Source of the DNA: Clostridia bacterium
GTDB lineage: Bacteria > Bacillota > Clostridia > Oscillospirales > Acutalibacteraceae
Direction: 5' to 3'
NCBI GenBank assembly: GCA_030526115.1
Contig: JAUNDK010000004.1
Location: 19,910-83,909 of the forward strand
DNA: 64,000 bases
Made by a program: the position numbers and the translations under genes. Positions 8,196 to 17,882 of this stretch are shown here, piece by piece (the first letter of the stretch is position 1; each line of letters begins with the position of its first letter). Under the pieces are notes generated by a model. It was not told where the DNA came from and made no database searches. It saw nothing but the letters and a program-made list of their open reading frames with translations.

Positions 8196-8501
8196 ATGAG
8201 AAAGTACAATGTTAATGTTAACGGAACAGCTTACGAAGTAACAGTAGAAGAAGTTACAGGCGCAGCTGCAGCAGCTCCGGCAGGCGCAGGCACAGAGGTT
8301 ACAGCTCCAATGCCTGGTAACGTTCTCGCAGTAAACGTAACAGTAGGTCAGCACGTTGAGGCTGGTACAGCTGTTGTTGTTCTCGAGGCTATGAAGATGG
8401 AGAACGAGATTCCAGCTCCAATCAGCGGTACAGTTACATCCGTTGCAGTTTCCAAGGGTGCTTCCGTAGCAGGCGGCGCTGTCCTTTGCACAATTGCTTA
8501 A
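8196..8501 (+). CDS. Biotin carrier subunit of the Na+-pumping decarboxylase
   Basis: 101-residue protein ending in a biotinyl/lipoyl domain with the biotinylation motif EAMKMEN (Lys near residue 68). An Ala/Pro/Gly-rich flexible linker lies at residues 25-35. It carries the carboxyl group from the alpha chain to the membrane decarboxylase OadB. In enterobacterial OadA this domain is fused to the C-terminus of the alpha chain; here it is a separate gene between the gamma and beta genes, as in several anaerobic Firmicutes. Codon use is highly restricted, as expected for an abundant protein. Confidence 0.93.
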   Translation: MRKYNVNVNGTAYEVTVEEVTGAAAAAPAGAGTEVTAPMPGNVLAVNVTVGQHVEAGTAVVVLEAMKMENEIPAPISGTVTSVAVSKGASVAGGAVLCTIA

Positions 8502-8567
8502 TTTTAAGTAATAACATCAAAAACTTAATATAATACAGGCAATTTAATAACAAAGGAGTAAAATCAA

Positions 8568-9740
8568 ATGGAAGCAGTAATGTCTTTTTTAAGTGCAACA
8601 GGTTTTGCTCAGGTTGCTAACGAGCCACTTCAGCTTGTTATGCTCGCTATTTCCTGTGTACTTCTCTATCTTGCTATAGTTAAGAAGTTCGAGCCAATGC
8701 TCCTTCTTCCTATCGCATTCGGTATGCTTTTAACAAACCTCCCTGGCGCAGGTCTCTATCATCCTGAGCTCTTCGCTGAAGGTCATGTTCACTGGGAACT
8801 TTTCGCCGATGCTCACAACACAGGTCTTCTTGACTACCTCTACCTCGGCGTTAAGCTTGGTATCTACCCATCCCTTATCTTCATGGGCGTTGGTGCCATG
8901 ACAGACTTCGGTCCGCTCATCGCTAATCCAAAGTCCCTCCTCCTCGGTGCAGCTGCACAGGTTGGTATCTTTGTAACATACATCGGTTCCAGACTCCTCG
9001 GCTTCTCTGAGAAGGCAGCTTCTTCCATCGGTATCATCGGTGGTGCAGACGGCCCAACAGCTATCTTCGTTACATCCAAGCTCGCTCCTGAGCTTTTAGG
9101 TGCAATTGCGGTTGCAGCTTATTCCTACATGGCTCTCGTTCCTGTTATTCAGCCTCCTATCATGAAGCTTCTCACAACAGAGAAGGAGAGAAAGATCAAG
9201 ATGAAGCAGCTTCGTGCTGTCACAAAGACAGAGAAGATCATCTTCCCAATCGTTGTTACAATCTTCGTTTCCATGATGCTCCCTGATGCTGCTGCTCTTA
9301 TCGGCTGCCTCATGTTCGGTAACCTCGCTACAGAGTCCGGCGTTGTAGACAGAATTTCCAAGACAGTTCAGAACGAGCTCATGAACATCGTTACAATCTT
9401 CCTCGGTGTTTCCGTTGGTGCAACAGCTACAGCAAAGAGCTTCTTAAACCCAGAGACACTCAAGATCCTTGTCATGGGCGTTTGCGCATTCGCAGTTGCT
9501 TCCGCATGCGGCGTTCTCTTCGCAAAGTTCATGAACATCTTCCTCAAGGATAAGATCAATCCGCTCATCGGTTCCGCAGGTGTTTCCGCAGTTCCAATGG
9601 CAGCCCGTGTTTCCCAGAGTGTCGGTCAGAAGGCAGACCCAACAAACTTCCTTCTCATGCACGCTATGGGTCCGAACGTAGCAGGTGTTATCGGTTCAGC
9701 TGTTGCTGCCGGTGTATTCATCGCTCTCTTCGGTAAGTAA
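8568..9740 (+). CDS. oadB: Na+-translocating decarboxylase beta subunit
   Basis: 390-residue integral membrane protein of the OadB/MmdB/GcdB family. The conserved GGADGPTAI stretch (about residues 158-166) forms part of the Na+/carboxybiotin site, and a second conserved [16 protein letters not shown] region is present. It decarboxylates carboxybiotin and exports Na+. The family serves oxaloacetate, methylmalonyl-CoA and glutaconyl-CoA decarboxylases; the alpha chain downstream indicates oxaloacetate. Ribosome binding site AAAGGAG. Confidence 0.96.
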   Translation: MEAVMSFLSATGFAQVANEPLQLVMLAISCVLLYLAIVKKFEPMLLLPIAFGMLLTNLPGAGLYHPELFAEGHVHWELFADAHNTGLLDYLYLGVKLGIYPSLIFMGVGAMTDFGPLIANPKSLLLGAAAQVGIFVTYIGSRLLGFSEKAASSIGIIGGADGPTAIFVTSKLAPELLGAIAVAAYSYMALVPVIQPPIMKLLTTEKERKIKMKQLRAVTKTEKIIFPIVVTIFVSMMLPDAAALIGCLMFGNLATESGVVDRISKTVQNELMNIVTIFLGVSVGATATAKSFLNPETLKILVMGVCAFAVASACGVLFAKFMNIFLKDKINPLIGSAGVSAVPMAARVSQSVGQKADPTNFLLMHAMGPNVAGVIGSAVAAGVFIALFGK

Positions 9741-9779
9741 TTAACACACAGACTTTAACAAGAAAGGTAAGAATCAAAA

Positions 9780-11210
9780 ATGGCAAAGAATCCACTGAAG
9801 ATTACCGATACTATACTTCGTGATGCTCATCAGTCTCAGGCTGCTACAAGAATGAAGCTCGAGGACATGCTCCCGGCTCTCAGCCTTCTCGACGATATGG
9901 GCTACTGGTCCCTCGAGTGCTGGGGCGGTGCAACATTCGACGTTTGCATGAGATACCTCAACGAGGATCCATGGGAAAGACTTCGTACATTAAAGAAGGC
10001 TATGCCTAAGACTCCTCTCCAGATGCTCCTCAGAGGTCAGAACCTCCTCGGTTACAGACATTACGCTGATGATATAGTTGAGGAATTCGTAGAGAAGTCC
10101 ATCGAGAACGGTATTTCCGTAATCCGTATCTTCGATGCTCTTAACGACCCAAGAAACATCGAGACAGCTATGAAGGCTTGTAAGAAGTACGGCGGACACG
10201 CTGAGGCCTGCTTCTCTTACACAACATCTCCTGTTCACAACGAGGAGTACTTCATCAATCTCGCTAAGACACTCGAGAGCATGGGTGCAGACACAATCTG
10301 CATTAAGGACATGGCTAACCTCCTTCTTCCTTATGATGCATACAGCCTCATCAAGAAGCTCAAGGAAGCTGTTAATGTTCCGATTCATCTCCATACTCAC
10401 AACACAACAGGTACAGGTGACATGGTCAACCTCATGGCAGCTCAGGCTGGCGTAGACATCGTTGACTGCGCACTTTCCCCACTTGCCAACGGTACATCTC
10501 AGCCAACAACTGAGTCCCTCGTTGCTACACTTCAGGGCACAAGCCGTGACACAGGTATGGACCTCAACAAGCTCTCCGAGGCTGCTGCTCACTTCCGTGG
10601 CGTAGCTGAGAAGCTCGAGATCAACCCTAAGGTTCTCCGTGTTGATACAAACACTCTCCTCTATCAGGTACCGGGCGGAATGCTCTCCAACCTCGTTTCC
10701 CAGCTCAAGCAGGCAGGTAAAGAGGATAAGTACTATGAGGCTCTCGCAGAGATTCCGAGAGTTCGTGAGGACTTCGGTTATCCTCCACTCGTTACACCAA
10801 CATCTCAGATCGTTGGTACTCAGGCAGTTATGAACGTTATCATGGGCGAGAGATACAAGATGGTTCCAAAGGAATCCAAGGGTCTCCTCAAGGGTGAGTA
10901 CGGTCAGCTTCCTGGCACAGTAAACGAGGAAGTTCGCAAGAAGTGCATCGGTGACGACACAGTTATCACATGCCGTCCTGCAGACCTTCTTGAGCCTGAG
11001 CTCGACAAGATCAGAGCTGAGGCAGGTGACAAGTGCAAGTGTGAAGAAGATGTTCTTTCCTATGCACTTTTCCCACAGGTTTACACAAAGTTCATCGAGG
11101 AGAAGAATAAGCCAGCAGCTCCTGCAGCAGCTCCGGTTGCCGCTCCTGCAGCTAACGACAACTCCCCAAGAACACTCATCGTTGATGACCTCACAAACGC
11201 TAATTTCTAA
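9780..11210 (+). CDS. oadA: Oxaloacetate decarboxylase alpha subunit (carboxyltransferase)
   Basis: 476-residue carboxyltransferase of the pyruvate carboxylase/OadA type. The N-terminal TDTILRDAHQS motif, the substrate-site segment ECWGGATFDVCMRYL, and the metal-binding HLHTHN (about residues 202-207) are present, followed by the PYC_OADA domain. The C-terminus is a Pro/Ala tail without a biotin lysine, matching the separate carrier at 8196. The enzyme transfers CO2 from oxaloacetate to biotin, yielding pyruvate. With the three upstream genes it forms a decarboxylase that stores energy as a Na+ gradient. A pyruvate carboxylase role cannot be excluded by sequence alone, but the OadB partner argues for decarboxylation. 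Confidence 0.94.
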   Translation: MAKNPLKITDTILRDAHQSQAATRMKLEDMLPALSLLDDMGYWSLECWGGATFDVCMRYLNEDPWERLRTLKKAMPKTPLQMLLRGQNLLGYRHYADDIVEEFVEKSIENGISVIRIFDALNDPRNIETAMKACKKYGGHAEACFSYTTSPVHNEEYFINLAKTLESMGADTICIKDMANLLLPYDAYSLIKKLKEAVNVPIHLHTHNTTGTGDMVNLMAAQAGVDIVDCALSPLANGTSQPTTESLVATLQGTSRDTGMDLNKLSEAAAHFRGVAEKLEINPKVLRVDTNTLLYQVPGGMLSNLVSQLKQAGKEDKYYEALAEIPRVREDFGYPPLVTPTSQIVGTQAVMNVIMGERYKMVPKESKGLLKGEYGQLPGTVNEEVRKKCIGDDTVITCRPADLLEPELDKIRAEAGDKCKCEEDVLSYALFPQVYTKFIEEKNKPAAPAAAPVAAPAANDNSPRTLIVDDLTNANF

Positions 11211-11235
11211 TTTCATTTAGATAAACTGAATTTAT

Positions 11236-11264
11236 CCGTCGGTACTTCGGTACCGGCGGTTTTT
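11236..11264 (+). terminator. Terminator of the oad operon
   Basis: Perfect-looking stem CCGTCGGTAC / GTACCGGCGG (one G-U) closed by a TTCG tetraloop, followed by TTTTT. Confidence 0.9.
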
Positions 11265-11394
11265 CAGTTTTATGGGCTTCTGTAGCTATAATAACCAAAA
11301 AAGAGGGCTCCCCTTTTACTTGTAAAAGATTTTCCATAGTAGTAGAATATATTCACACTATACTACACTATATATATCGAAATCAGGTGAAATA

Positions 11395-13275
11395 ATGAAA
11401 TTTGTATCTAAACAGCTGGCGAGAACGCCACTGCGCACCTGTCTTTTCATCGTGCTTATCGCTCTGGCGGTTGTGCTTCTCTCTGTAGGAGTTCAGCTTT
11501 GCACCCAGAGCCTTAATATCCTTGACGAGATAGATTCCAATTTTGTAACCGTGGGAACAATAGCCCAGAACCCGAGTTCCTTCCGTACAGTGGTGGACGG
11601 CATAGATTCCTACGATGTTGCGGAATACTCTGACCCTGTAGGCCTCGAGGAGCTCTCGGAGCTTCCGTATATAATCGAGCCCGAGCACAGACCCGTACTC
11701 ATGTCTCACATGTACCGTTCCTCAAACGGAAATGCGTTAATTGCTAATTACAACGGAAGATACAATAAGTTCCTCCGTCAGCTCGTTGTGTTTAAACCAA
11801 CAAGAGATTTCATTCTTGTTCCCACAGAGGATCAGATTGAAAACGGTGACTACGATATAGAGAACAACCGTATAGAGATAGTCGAGATACTCTACGGCAA
11901 TCAGTATGCGGATTATACTTACAGAAGCCTCAATCTCATCTCATACTACAGCCTGAGCGGTGAAGAACCGGCAGAGCTCAAGGAGGGTGAGCTTTATGTG
12001 GGCTGGTTCTCAGAGGTAAAAGAGCATAGCCTTGATATAGGCAATATCACCCTCATGGCTACCACACCTTACCTTGTAACAGAGGCGGATGAATACAGCA
12101 CAAACGAAATGCAGCTTCCATGCATTGTGCCTTATACCGAAGATTTCTTCGATACAAAGCTCGGAATTGAATATCAGACCGTAATTGAAGATTTACAGTT
12201 TATGACAGACGAGGATACTTTCCCTGTTATCCCTGTAAGCAGTCTTGATATGTACTCAGCCTTTGACGAAAGCGAAGCCGTTGTAACAAAGGGCAGAGCC
12301 ATCACAGAGGAGGAATATGCATCCGGTGCAAAGGTGTGCATGATAAGCGAGACCACAAACATGAACGGTGACGGCAATTATGTAACAGTGGGTGATAAAA
12401 TCACAATATCCCCTTATGCCGCATACTACACCGAAAAGCCCATGCTGGTTGACTGTAAACAGCAGGGTATATGGCCCGATGACCGATGGCCTTTAAACGG
12501 CTTCCGGCAGCCTGAGGGTGAGGAATACGAGATAGTCGGAGTCTACTACTCAAAAAATCAGGAAATGACAAAGCCTGACTCCGAATATTATATGCCTGAT
12601 GAGGCTGTAATTGTTCCGTCAAAATCCATAAATTTAAATGACTACAATGTTTTAAGAGGCAATGTTCTCTCCCATGAGACAACATCCTTTGTTATCGAGA
12701 ACGGCACCATAGATTCATACCTTACAGAGTTTGAGAAGCTCGGACTTGATAACATAAGCATAGAGTTTAACGATATGGGCTACACCAATATCGTAAAGGG
12801 TGCAAAGTCCGTTCTTAGAATTTCCATAATTCTTTTAGTCAGCGGTGCTGTAAGTGCCCTCTCCATAATCATACTCTTTGCCTTCCTTCAGATAGTACGC
12901 AAAAAGGGTGAGACAGCCATTAGCATTTCCCTCGGTACAGGTATAGGCAAATCTGCGATGAACCTCATTTTAAGTGTGCTTATAGTAATCGTGATAGGCA
13001 CAGCCATAGGCAGTGTTGCCGGCGCCATGTCAGTTGATAAGATAAGTGAGGCGGCTTATAACTCAGCACAGGAAATAAGCGTGGACAGAACCTATTCCGA
13101 TGTTAAGGTAACCAACGGCGGTTACGAATACACTGCGGATTACAGCTTTGACCCTATGCCGTTTGCCCTGAGTGCACTCGCAGTAATACTTGCTTCTCTT
13201 GCTATTTCAGGCGGAGCAACATATAAAATAGTAACAACAGAGCCTATGAAGCTCCTTGCAAAGGCAGGTGAATAA
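11395..13275 (+). CDS. ABC transporter permease, FtsX/MacB type, large
   Basis: 626 residues. One N-terminal membrane helix (residues about 15-37) is followed by a large extracytoplasmic region of about 430 residues (MacB periplasmic-core position) and three C-terminal helices (about 475-500, 525-550, 590-610). This is the FtsX/MacB permease fold, which works by mechanotransmission on extracellular substrates rather than by classical transport. It forms a three-gene operon with a second permease 4 bp away and an ATPase. The substrate (peptide, lipid or envelope component) cannot be told. Ribosome binding site CAGGTGA. Confidence 0.85.
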   Translation: MKFVSKQLARTPLRTCLFIVLIALAVVLLSVGVQLCTQSLNILDEIDSNFVTVGTIAQNPSSFRTVVDGIDSYDVAEYSDPVGLEELSELPYIIEPEHRPVLMSHMYRSSNGNALIANYNGRYNKFLRQLVVFKPTRDFILVPTEDQIENGDYDIENNRIEIVEILYGNQYADYTYRSLNLISYYSLSGEEPAELKEGELYVGWFSEVKEHSLDIGNITLMATTPYLVTEADEYSTNEMQLPCIVPYTEDFFDTKLGIEYQTVIEDLQFMTDEDTFPVIPVSSLDMYSAFDESEAVVTKGRAITEEEYASGAKVCMISETTNMNGDGNYVTVGDKITISPYAAYYTEKPMLVDCKQQGIWPDDRWPLNGFRQPEGEEYEIVGVYYSKNQEMTKPDSEYYMPDEAVIVPSKSINLNDYNVLRGNVLSHETTSFVIENGTIDSYLTEFEKLGLDNISIEFNDMGYTNIVKGAKSVLRISIILLVSGAVSALSIIILFAFLQIVRKKGETAISISLGTGIGKSAMNLILSVLIVIVIGTAIGSVAGAMSVDKISEAAYNSAQEISVDRTYSDVKVTNGGYEYTADYSFDPMPFALSALAVILASLAISGGATYKIVTTEPMKLLAKAGE

Positions 13276-13279
13276 GCAC

Positions 13280-14491
13280 ATGTTTACAATCAGCAATGTA
13301 ACGAGAAATGTTCTCAGAAACAAGGGTAAAAGCCTTATCGCCCTGATCGTGGTCATGGTGCTTTCAGCCTTCCTCGTAATCTATTCGGGATTTTTAGGCA
13401 AGCAGGAGCAGGAGCTTAAGGATATCTCCGAGAATATCAATCTTGAGCTTAAATTCTGCAATATCTCCGGAACTCAGACCACAGGCCTTATCATAGACAC
13501 AAGACGCCTTGATATAATCGCAAACTCAGGCTACTGCACACCGATAGTATATGTAACCGGAGGTCTTTACAGCGACGAGCTTATCTCCAAAGTGAGAGTA
13601 AGAAATAAGGTCGCCACAACCCTCGGTGCCTGTGCAGGTACAACAAATGACAGCCTGTTTGAGGAAGGTGAGATCACTTACCTCAACGGTTATGACGGAA
13701 GCCTCTTCAGCGGTGAGGACTTCGTCTGCGTAATGAGCGAAGATATGCTGGAGAAATCGGGCCTTAAAGTCGGTGACGAGTTCACAAAGTTCTTCTACAC
13801 AAAAAGGGAGAACGGCGGTTCTTTCTTCAGCGGTGAGCATACATTTAAGATAGTCGGAAGTTTCGATTATATAGATAACGACCGCATTCCCATGGGCGTG
13901 GGATTTATCGCTCCGTTCCAGACCTTAAGAAATATGGCAGAGGAACAGAACTTCCATACCTGGCCGACAAGCGCAAATTTCAGAATCAATAATCCTGAGG
14001 ATCTCAACGACCTCATTGCTCTGCTGAAGGATACAAGAATGGTGGAGTGCCAGAGAAAGACAAGCTCCACAGCCCAGTACGGAAATTCCTGTATAATCAC
14101 AGACGGTATATACATCAGAACAAGTGAACCGCTAATCAAGAATATCAATATGCTTAATACTCTGTATTATCCGATATTCATTGCTGCGGTGCTTATCGCA
14201 TTCCTCTCATCCTACCTGCTCATGCAGTCAAGAAGGGGAGAGATAGCAATAAACTGTTCCCTCGGTTCATCGAAGTTAAACATCTTCGGTACAATGATGC
14301 TGGAGAGTGCATTTATATGTATAGTCGGTGCCGTAGTCAGCGCGGCTGTGTGTCTGATAGTTTCGGCAGAGCCTATAAGCACAGCTTACAGCGTGCTGGT
14401 GTTCATTCCGGTTTATCTGTTCGGATGTGCCCTCGCAGTTCTCACATTACTTAGAACCAATGTTATATCTATTCTGACTTCTTCAGATTAA
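13280..14491 (+). CDS. ABC transporter permease, FtsX/MacB type, second subunit
   Basis: 403 residues. ATG at 13280 is chosen because AGGTGA lies at the right distance upstream and the protein then starts MFTISNVTRNVLRNKGKSL, a typical cytoplasmic lead-in to the first helix. One N-terminal helix, an extracellular domain of about 230 residues, and three C-terminal helices follow. It pairs with the larger permease to form a heterodimer driven by the ATPase encoded 12 bp downstream. Confidence 0.85.
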   Translation: MFTISNVTRNVLRNKGKSLIALIVVMVLSAFLVIYSGFLGKQEQELKDISENINLELKFCNISGTQTTGLIIDTRRLDIIANSGYCTPIVYVTGGLYSDELISKVRVRNKVATTLGACAGTTNDSLFEEGEITYLNGYDGSLFSGEDFVCVMSEDMLEKSGLKVGDEFTKFFYTKRENGGSFFSGEHTFKIVGSFDYIDNDRIPMGVGFIAPFQTLRNMAEEQNFHTWPTSANFRINNPEDLNDLIALLKDTRMVECQRKTSSTAQYGNSCIITDGIYIRTSEPLIKNINMLNTLYYPIFIAAVLIAFLSSYLLMQSRRGEIAINCSLGSSKLNIFGTMMLESAFICIVGAVVSAAVCLIVSAEPISTAYSVLVFIPVYLFGCALAVLTLLRTNVISILTSSD

Positions 14492-14503
14492 GGAGATGAG
14501 AAA

Positions 14504-15166
14504 ATGAGTATTTTCAGTGTAAATAAAGTTGATTATGAATACAGAAGCCGTTACCAGACGGTTAAGGCGTTAAGCGATATAAGCTATGATTTCGAGAGCG
14601 GAAAGTTCTATGCCATAGTCGGCAGAAGCGGCAGCGGTAAAACTACCCTGCTTTCACTGCTTGCAGGGCTTGACCTTCCCACAGGGGGAGAGATAGTCTT
14701 TGATGGCAAGGCAACAAAGGACATAGACAGAAGTGAGCTGAGAAGAAAGGAGATCTCCGTAATCTATCAGAACTTCAATCTTTTCCCGCTACTTACAGCT
14801 CTTGAGAATGTAATGTATCCCATGCAGCTTAATAAAATGCCGAAGAAGGAAGCAGAGGACAGAGCAAAGGAACTCCTGCTTTCTGTGGGACTGGGAGAAA
14901 AAATATTCAAGCAGTTCCCAAAGATGATGAGCGGTGGCGAACAGCAGAGAGTAGCCGTAGCAAGAGCACTGGCAACGGACGCAAAGGTAATACTTGCGGA
15001 TGAGCCAACAGGTAACCTTGATACCGAGAACGGAACAAAGGTAATCGGAATACTCAAAGCGCTTGCCCACGAAAAAGGTAAGTGTGTTATAGTAATCACC
15101 CACGATGAGGATATAGCCGCAGGAGCGGATGAGGTCCTGAGAATATCTGACGGAAAAAGAGTTTAG
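14504..15166 (+). CDS. ABC transporter ATP-binding protein (LolD/MacB class)
   Basis: 220 residues. Walker A GRSGSGKTT (about residues 39-47), Q-loop in VIYQNFNLFP, signature MSGGEQQRVAVARAL (about 143), Walker B VILADEPTGNLD and H-loop ITHD are all present. Size and the LFPLLTALENV segment place it in the LolD/MacB ATPase class that partners FtsX-fold permeases, which are encoded directly upstream. Ribosome binding site AAGGAGATG. The dispersed element begins at its stop codon. Confidence 0.95.
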   Translation: MSIFSVNKVDYEYRSRYQTVKALSDISYDFESGKFYAIVGRSGSGKTTLLSLLAGLDLPTGGEIVFDGKATKDIDRSELRRKEISVIYQNFNLFPLLTALENVMYPMQLNKMPKKEAEDRAKELLLSVGLGEKIFKQFPKMMSGGEQQRVAVARALATDAKVILADEPTGNLDTENGTKVIGILKALAHEKGKCVIVITHDEDIAAGADEVLRISDGKRV

Positions 15167-15400
15167 TTCAATTCAGAATTAAGAATTATTGACAAAAAGA
15201 CCGGCTTGGCAGAAATGTAAAAGTTTTTGCCAAGCTTTTTTCAAAAAAGCTTGCAGGGGGGTTGGGGACCGGTCCCCAATCCTCTTTATTGTTGTTATAT
15301 TTAAAAGGAAAACCATTGCAAAGCAATGAATAAAAAGAGTGTAGGCAAGAGAGTCGCTATCTGCAAAGCAGATGCGCAATTCTTGCCGGACCTTTTCAGC
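15167..15400 (+). repeat. Dispersed multi-hairpin intergenic element, copy 2
   Basis: A CAGAATTAAGAATTA tract is followed by hairpin A (GGCTTGGC / GCCAAGC, 15203-15236, with T-run), hairpin B (perfect palindrome TTGGGGACCGGTCCCCAA, 15262-15279), and hairpin C (CATTGC-aaa-GCAATG, 15314-15328). Hairpin D has outer stem GGCAAGA / TCTTGCC (15344-15387) and inner stem ATCTGC / GCAGAT (15359-15373), separated by GAGTCG and GCGCAAT. Hairpin A probably terminates the ABC operon. Confidence 0.8.
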
Positions 15401-15571
15401 AAAGTCAGTCAAGGAGTAAATAGCCATCGTCAGAAAAATTCAAAATTTTTGACATAATGACGGAAACTAATTTTTCCGTTTCTTTTCATTAATACACTTT
15501 AATTCATCTATGTATTGTGCTAAAATTATTATGTACACCTGTGAAAGGAGTGGATACATATAGCTACGTTT

Positions 15572-16441
15572 ATGAACATGCTCAGCGACTATGGTAGAAT
15601 AATCATGAATATCTTTCGTGCGTTCACCATTCAGGATGCGGTTGATATTGCCCTTGTCGCTTTGCTTATATACAGCGGTATAAGAATAGTACGAGAATCA
15701 AGAGCCGGACAGCTGGTAAAAGGTCTCATTTTCCTTGTGGTGGCCTTCTTTATCTCCGAATGGTGGGGACTGAAGATGGTAAACGAGATACTTTCCTATC
15801 TCTTCCAGTTTGCTTTTGTTGCCCTGCTTATAGTTTTTCAGCCGGAAATCAGACGTGCCCTCGAGCAGATAGGCCGTTCAAACTGGGGAAACAGGGTCAT
15901 GGCTTTTGTCGGTTTCGGTAAAATCGATTCAGAGTCCGTGCGTGAAACAGCCAATGCAATAAATGCGGTGGTAGAGGGAACCTCAATTCTCCAGCAGATG
16001 AAGATGGGTGCCCTTATCGTGTTTGAGCGGAAAACAGTTCTTGGTGATACCATAGCCACAGGAACAATTATCAATTCCGATATTTCCGCTCAGCTTATCG
16101 GTAATATATTCTTCAACAAAGCACCGCTTCATGACGGCGGAATGATAATAAGAGACGGCAAAATAATGGCGGCAGGCTGCATACTTCCGCTTACAGATAA
16201 TAACGATGTAAATGCCGCTCTCGGCACAAGACACAGAGCAGCCCTGGGAATGAGCGAAAATTCCGATGCCGTGGTTGTGGTTGTTTCTGAGGAGACAGGT
16301 CAGATTTCCCTTGCGGTAAACGGCTTCCTTACAAGAAACTTCAACCGTGAATCTCTCAGAGAAACCCTCAGAAATTATCTTCTCCCCGAAGATAGCTACG
16401 AGGCTTCAAGCATAATCTCAAAGATAAGGGGGAATAAGTGA
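15572..16441 (+). CDS. cdaA: Diadenylate cyclase CdaA (c-di-AMP synthase)
   Basis: 289 residues: three N-terminal membrane helices, then a DisA_N (DAC) domain with the catalytic DGGMIIRDG and GTRHRAALG motifs (about residues 187-230). It condenses two ATP to c-di-AMP, the second messenger controlling K+ and osmotic balance; K+ uptake genes of the Trk type lie about 11 kb upstream. cdaR overlaps its stop codon. The Shine-Dalgarno AAAGGAG (15544-15550) is about 21 nt from the annotated ATG but at ideal distance from an in-frame ATA at 15560. The true start is therefore uncertain by four codons. Confidence 0.95.
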   Translation: MNMLSDYGRIIMNIFRAFTIQDAVDIALVALLIYSGIRIVRESRAGQLVKGLIFLVVAFFISEWWGLKMVNEILSYLFQFAFVALLIVFQPEIRRALEQIGRSNWGNRVMAFVGFGKIDSESVRETANAINAVVEGTSILQQMKMGALIVFERKTVLGDTIATGTIINSDISAQLIGNIFFNKAPLHDGGMIIRDGKIMAAGCILPLTDNNDVNAALGTRHRAALGMSENSDAVVVVVSEETGQISLAVNGFLTRNFNRESLRETLRNYLLPEDSYEASSIISKIRGNK

Positions 16442-17835
16442 TGCCCCGGTTTTTTAATAAACTCAGGAGTATTTCCAAAAAGAAAGCAGCAAAAAAGAAA
16501 ACAGGTATAGGTGCACTGTTTTATCACAATACTTTTGTGCTGATTTTTTCGGTATGTGCCGCCCTTGGAATATGGGTTAGCATGAATTTCTCAAATACCG
16601 ATGAGAAGCCGAGAGTTCTTTATGATATTCCTATTGAATTTGACTACTCGGAGTCGGCAAAACAGGAAGGTATAAAGGTATTCAGTCAGAGTTACGATAC
16701 AGCAGATGTTTCTCTTTCGGGTTCCAGCCTTGTTGTAAATAAGGTCACGCCGGATGATATAAAAGTCGTCGCAAGTGTTTCTCCGAATTCCACAAAGCTT
16801 ACGGGTAATACACTCGTTACAGAGACAATTCCGGTAACTGCGGTGAAAAACGGAACAAATCTGACAGATTACGATATTTCCAAAGTCAATCCGGATTCAA
16901 TTACAATAAGCTACGATAAATACAAAGAAGCTACGTTCAAAATAGAGAACAGCCTGAAAATTACAGCCAGTTCCAGCTATTATGTGGGAACTCCTGAATT
17001 TTCCGATGAAAATGTGGTTGTAAGCGGACCGGCTTCATCTGTAAACAGGGTTTCGAGTGTTGCGGCGAAAAGATCATTTGCGGAGCCGATAACATCCAGC
17101 CAGGAGTTTGAATGTACCCTCGTATGTCTCGATGCCGACGGACAGGAGATTAAAACCGATACCAGCTATCTCACACTCAGTGTTGATACGGTAAAGGTAA
17201 ATGTAAGTGTTCTCAGCAAACAGACTGTAAACATATCCTGTGATATCAATGCTCCGAGCGGCTTCTCAGATTCAAGAATATCAATAGATCCCGCAAGTAT
17301 AGATATTGCCGGAGACGGAGAAACCGTTTCACAGTATAAAGAGATATCTCTTCCGAACTCTGTCGATTTCTCGGCGGTAAATCTCACAAACAACAAGTTC
17401 ACAATGGAAATACCGATTCCAAGCGGAGTCAAGAACGTCAGCGGTGTGGAAGAGGCAACCGTAAGCATCAATCTGAACGGATACAAAGAAAAAACATTCT
17501 CTGTACCGGCGGCGAATATGACAGTTTCCAATGTTCCCGAGGGTAAAACCGTAAGTCTTGTAACCAAGTCGGCGGATATTACCGTTGTGGGTTCATCTGC
17601 ACAGATGGCAAAACTGTCAGCGGATGATATTCACGGAACCATAGACATGGCAAGTTTTGCCGATGTTAACGGAAGCGTAGATATTCCTGTTGTCTTCAGC
17701 ATTTCATCATCCAGCTCAAACTGCTGGGTTTACGGTAAATATACCGTTCAGGTCAATGTAGGCGAAGTCAAAGAAGATGTCGAGGCTCCTTCATCAGCGG
17801 TGGATTCATCTGAGGATGCAGGCAAAACAGAATAA
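16441..17835 (+). CDS. cdaR: CdaA regulatory protein CdaR (YbbR-domain protein)
   Basis: 464 residues. One N-terminal membrane helix (about 28-48) is followed by four tandem YbbR-like extracellular domains (repeated I...V...G......VKVxASVS/D segments at about 60-140, 150-240, 245-335, 350-440) and a short acidic tail. CdaR binds CdaA at the membrane and modulates c-di-AMP synthesis. It overlaps cdaA as TGATG, so translation is coupled. glmM, which usually follows, is absent; a terminator ends the operon here. Confidence 0.9.
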   Translation: MPRFFNKLRSISKKKAAKKKTGIGALFYHNTFVLIFSVCAALGIWVSMNFSNTDEKPRVLYDIPIEFDYSESAKQEGIKVFSQSYDTADVSLSGSSLVVNKVTPDDIKVVASVSPNSTKLTGNTLVTETIPVTAVKNGTNLTDYDISKVNPDSITISYDKYKEATFKIENSLKITASSSYYVGTPEFSDENVVVSGPASSVNRVSSVAAKRSFAEPITSSQEFECTLVCLDADGQEIKTDTSYLTLSVDTVKVNVSVLSKQTVNISCDINAPSGFSDSRISIDPASIDIAGDGETVSQYKEISLPNSVDFSAVNLTNNKFTMEIPIPSGVKNVSGVEEATVSINLNGYKEKTFSVPAANMTVSNVPEGKTVSLVTKSADITVVGSSAQMAKLSADDIHGTIDMASFADVNGSVDIPVVFSISSSSSNCWVYGKYTVQVNVGEVKEDVEAPSSAVDSSEDAGKTE

Positions 17836-17844
17836 AAACACAGA

Positions 17845-17876
17845 AGAGCTGCTGCGTGAAAACGCACAGCTCTTTT
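17845..17876 (+). terminator. Terminator of cdaA-cdaR
   Basis: AGAGCTG-ct-GCGT / ACGC-a-CAGCTCT closed by a GAAA loop, followed by TTTTT. Confidence 0.9.
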
Positions 17877-17882
17877 TGCATA

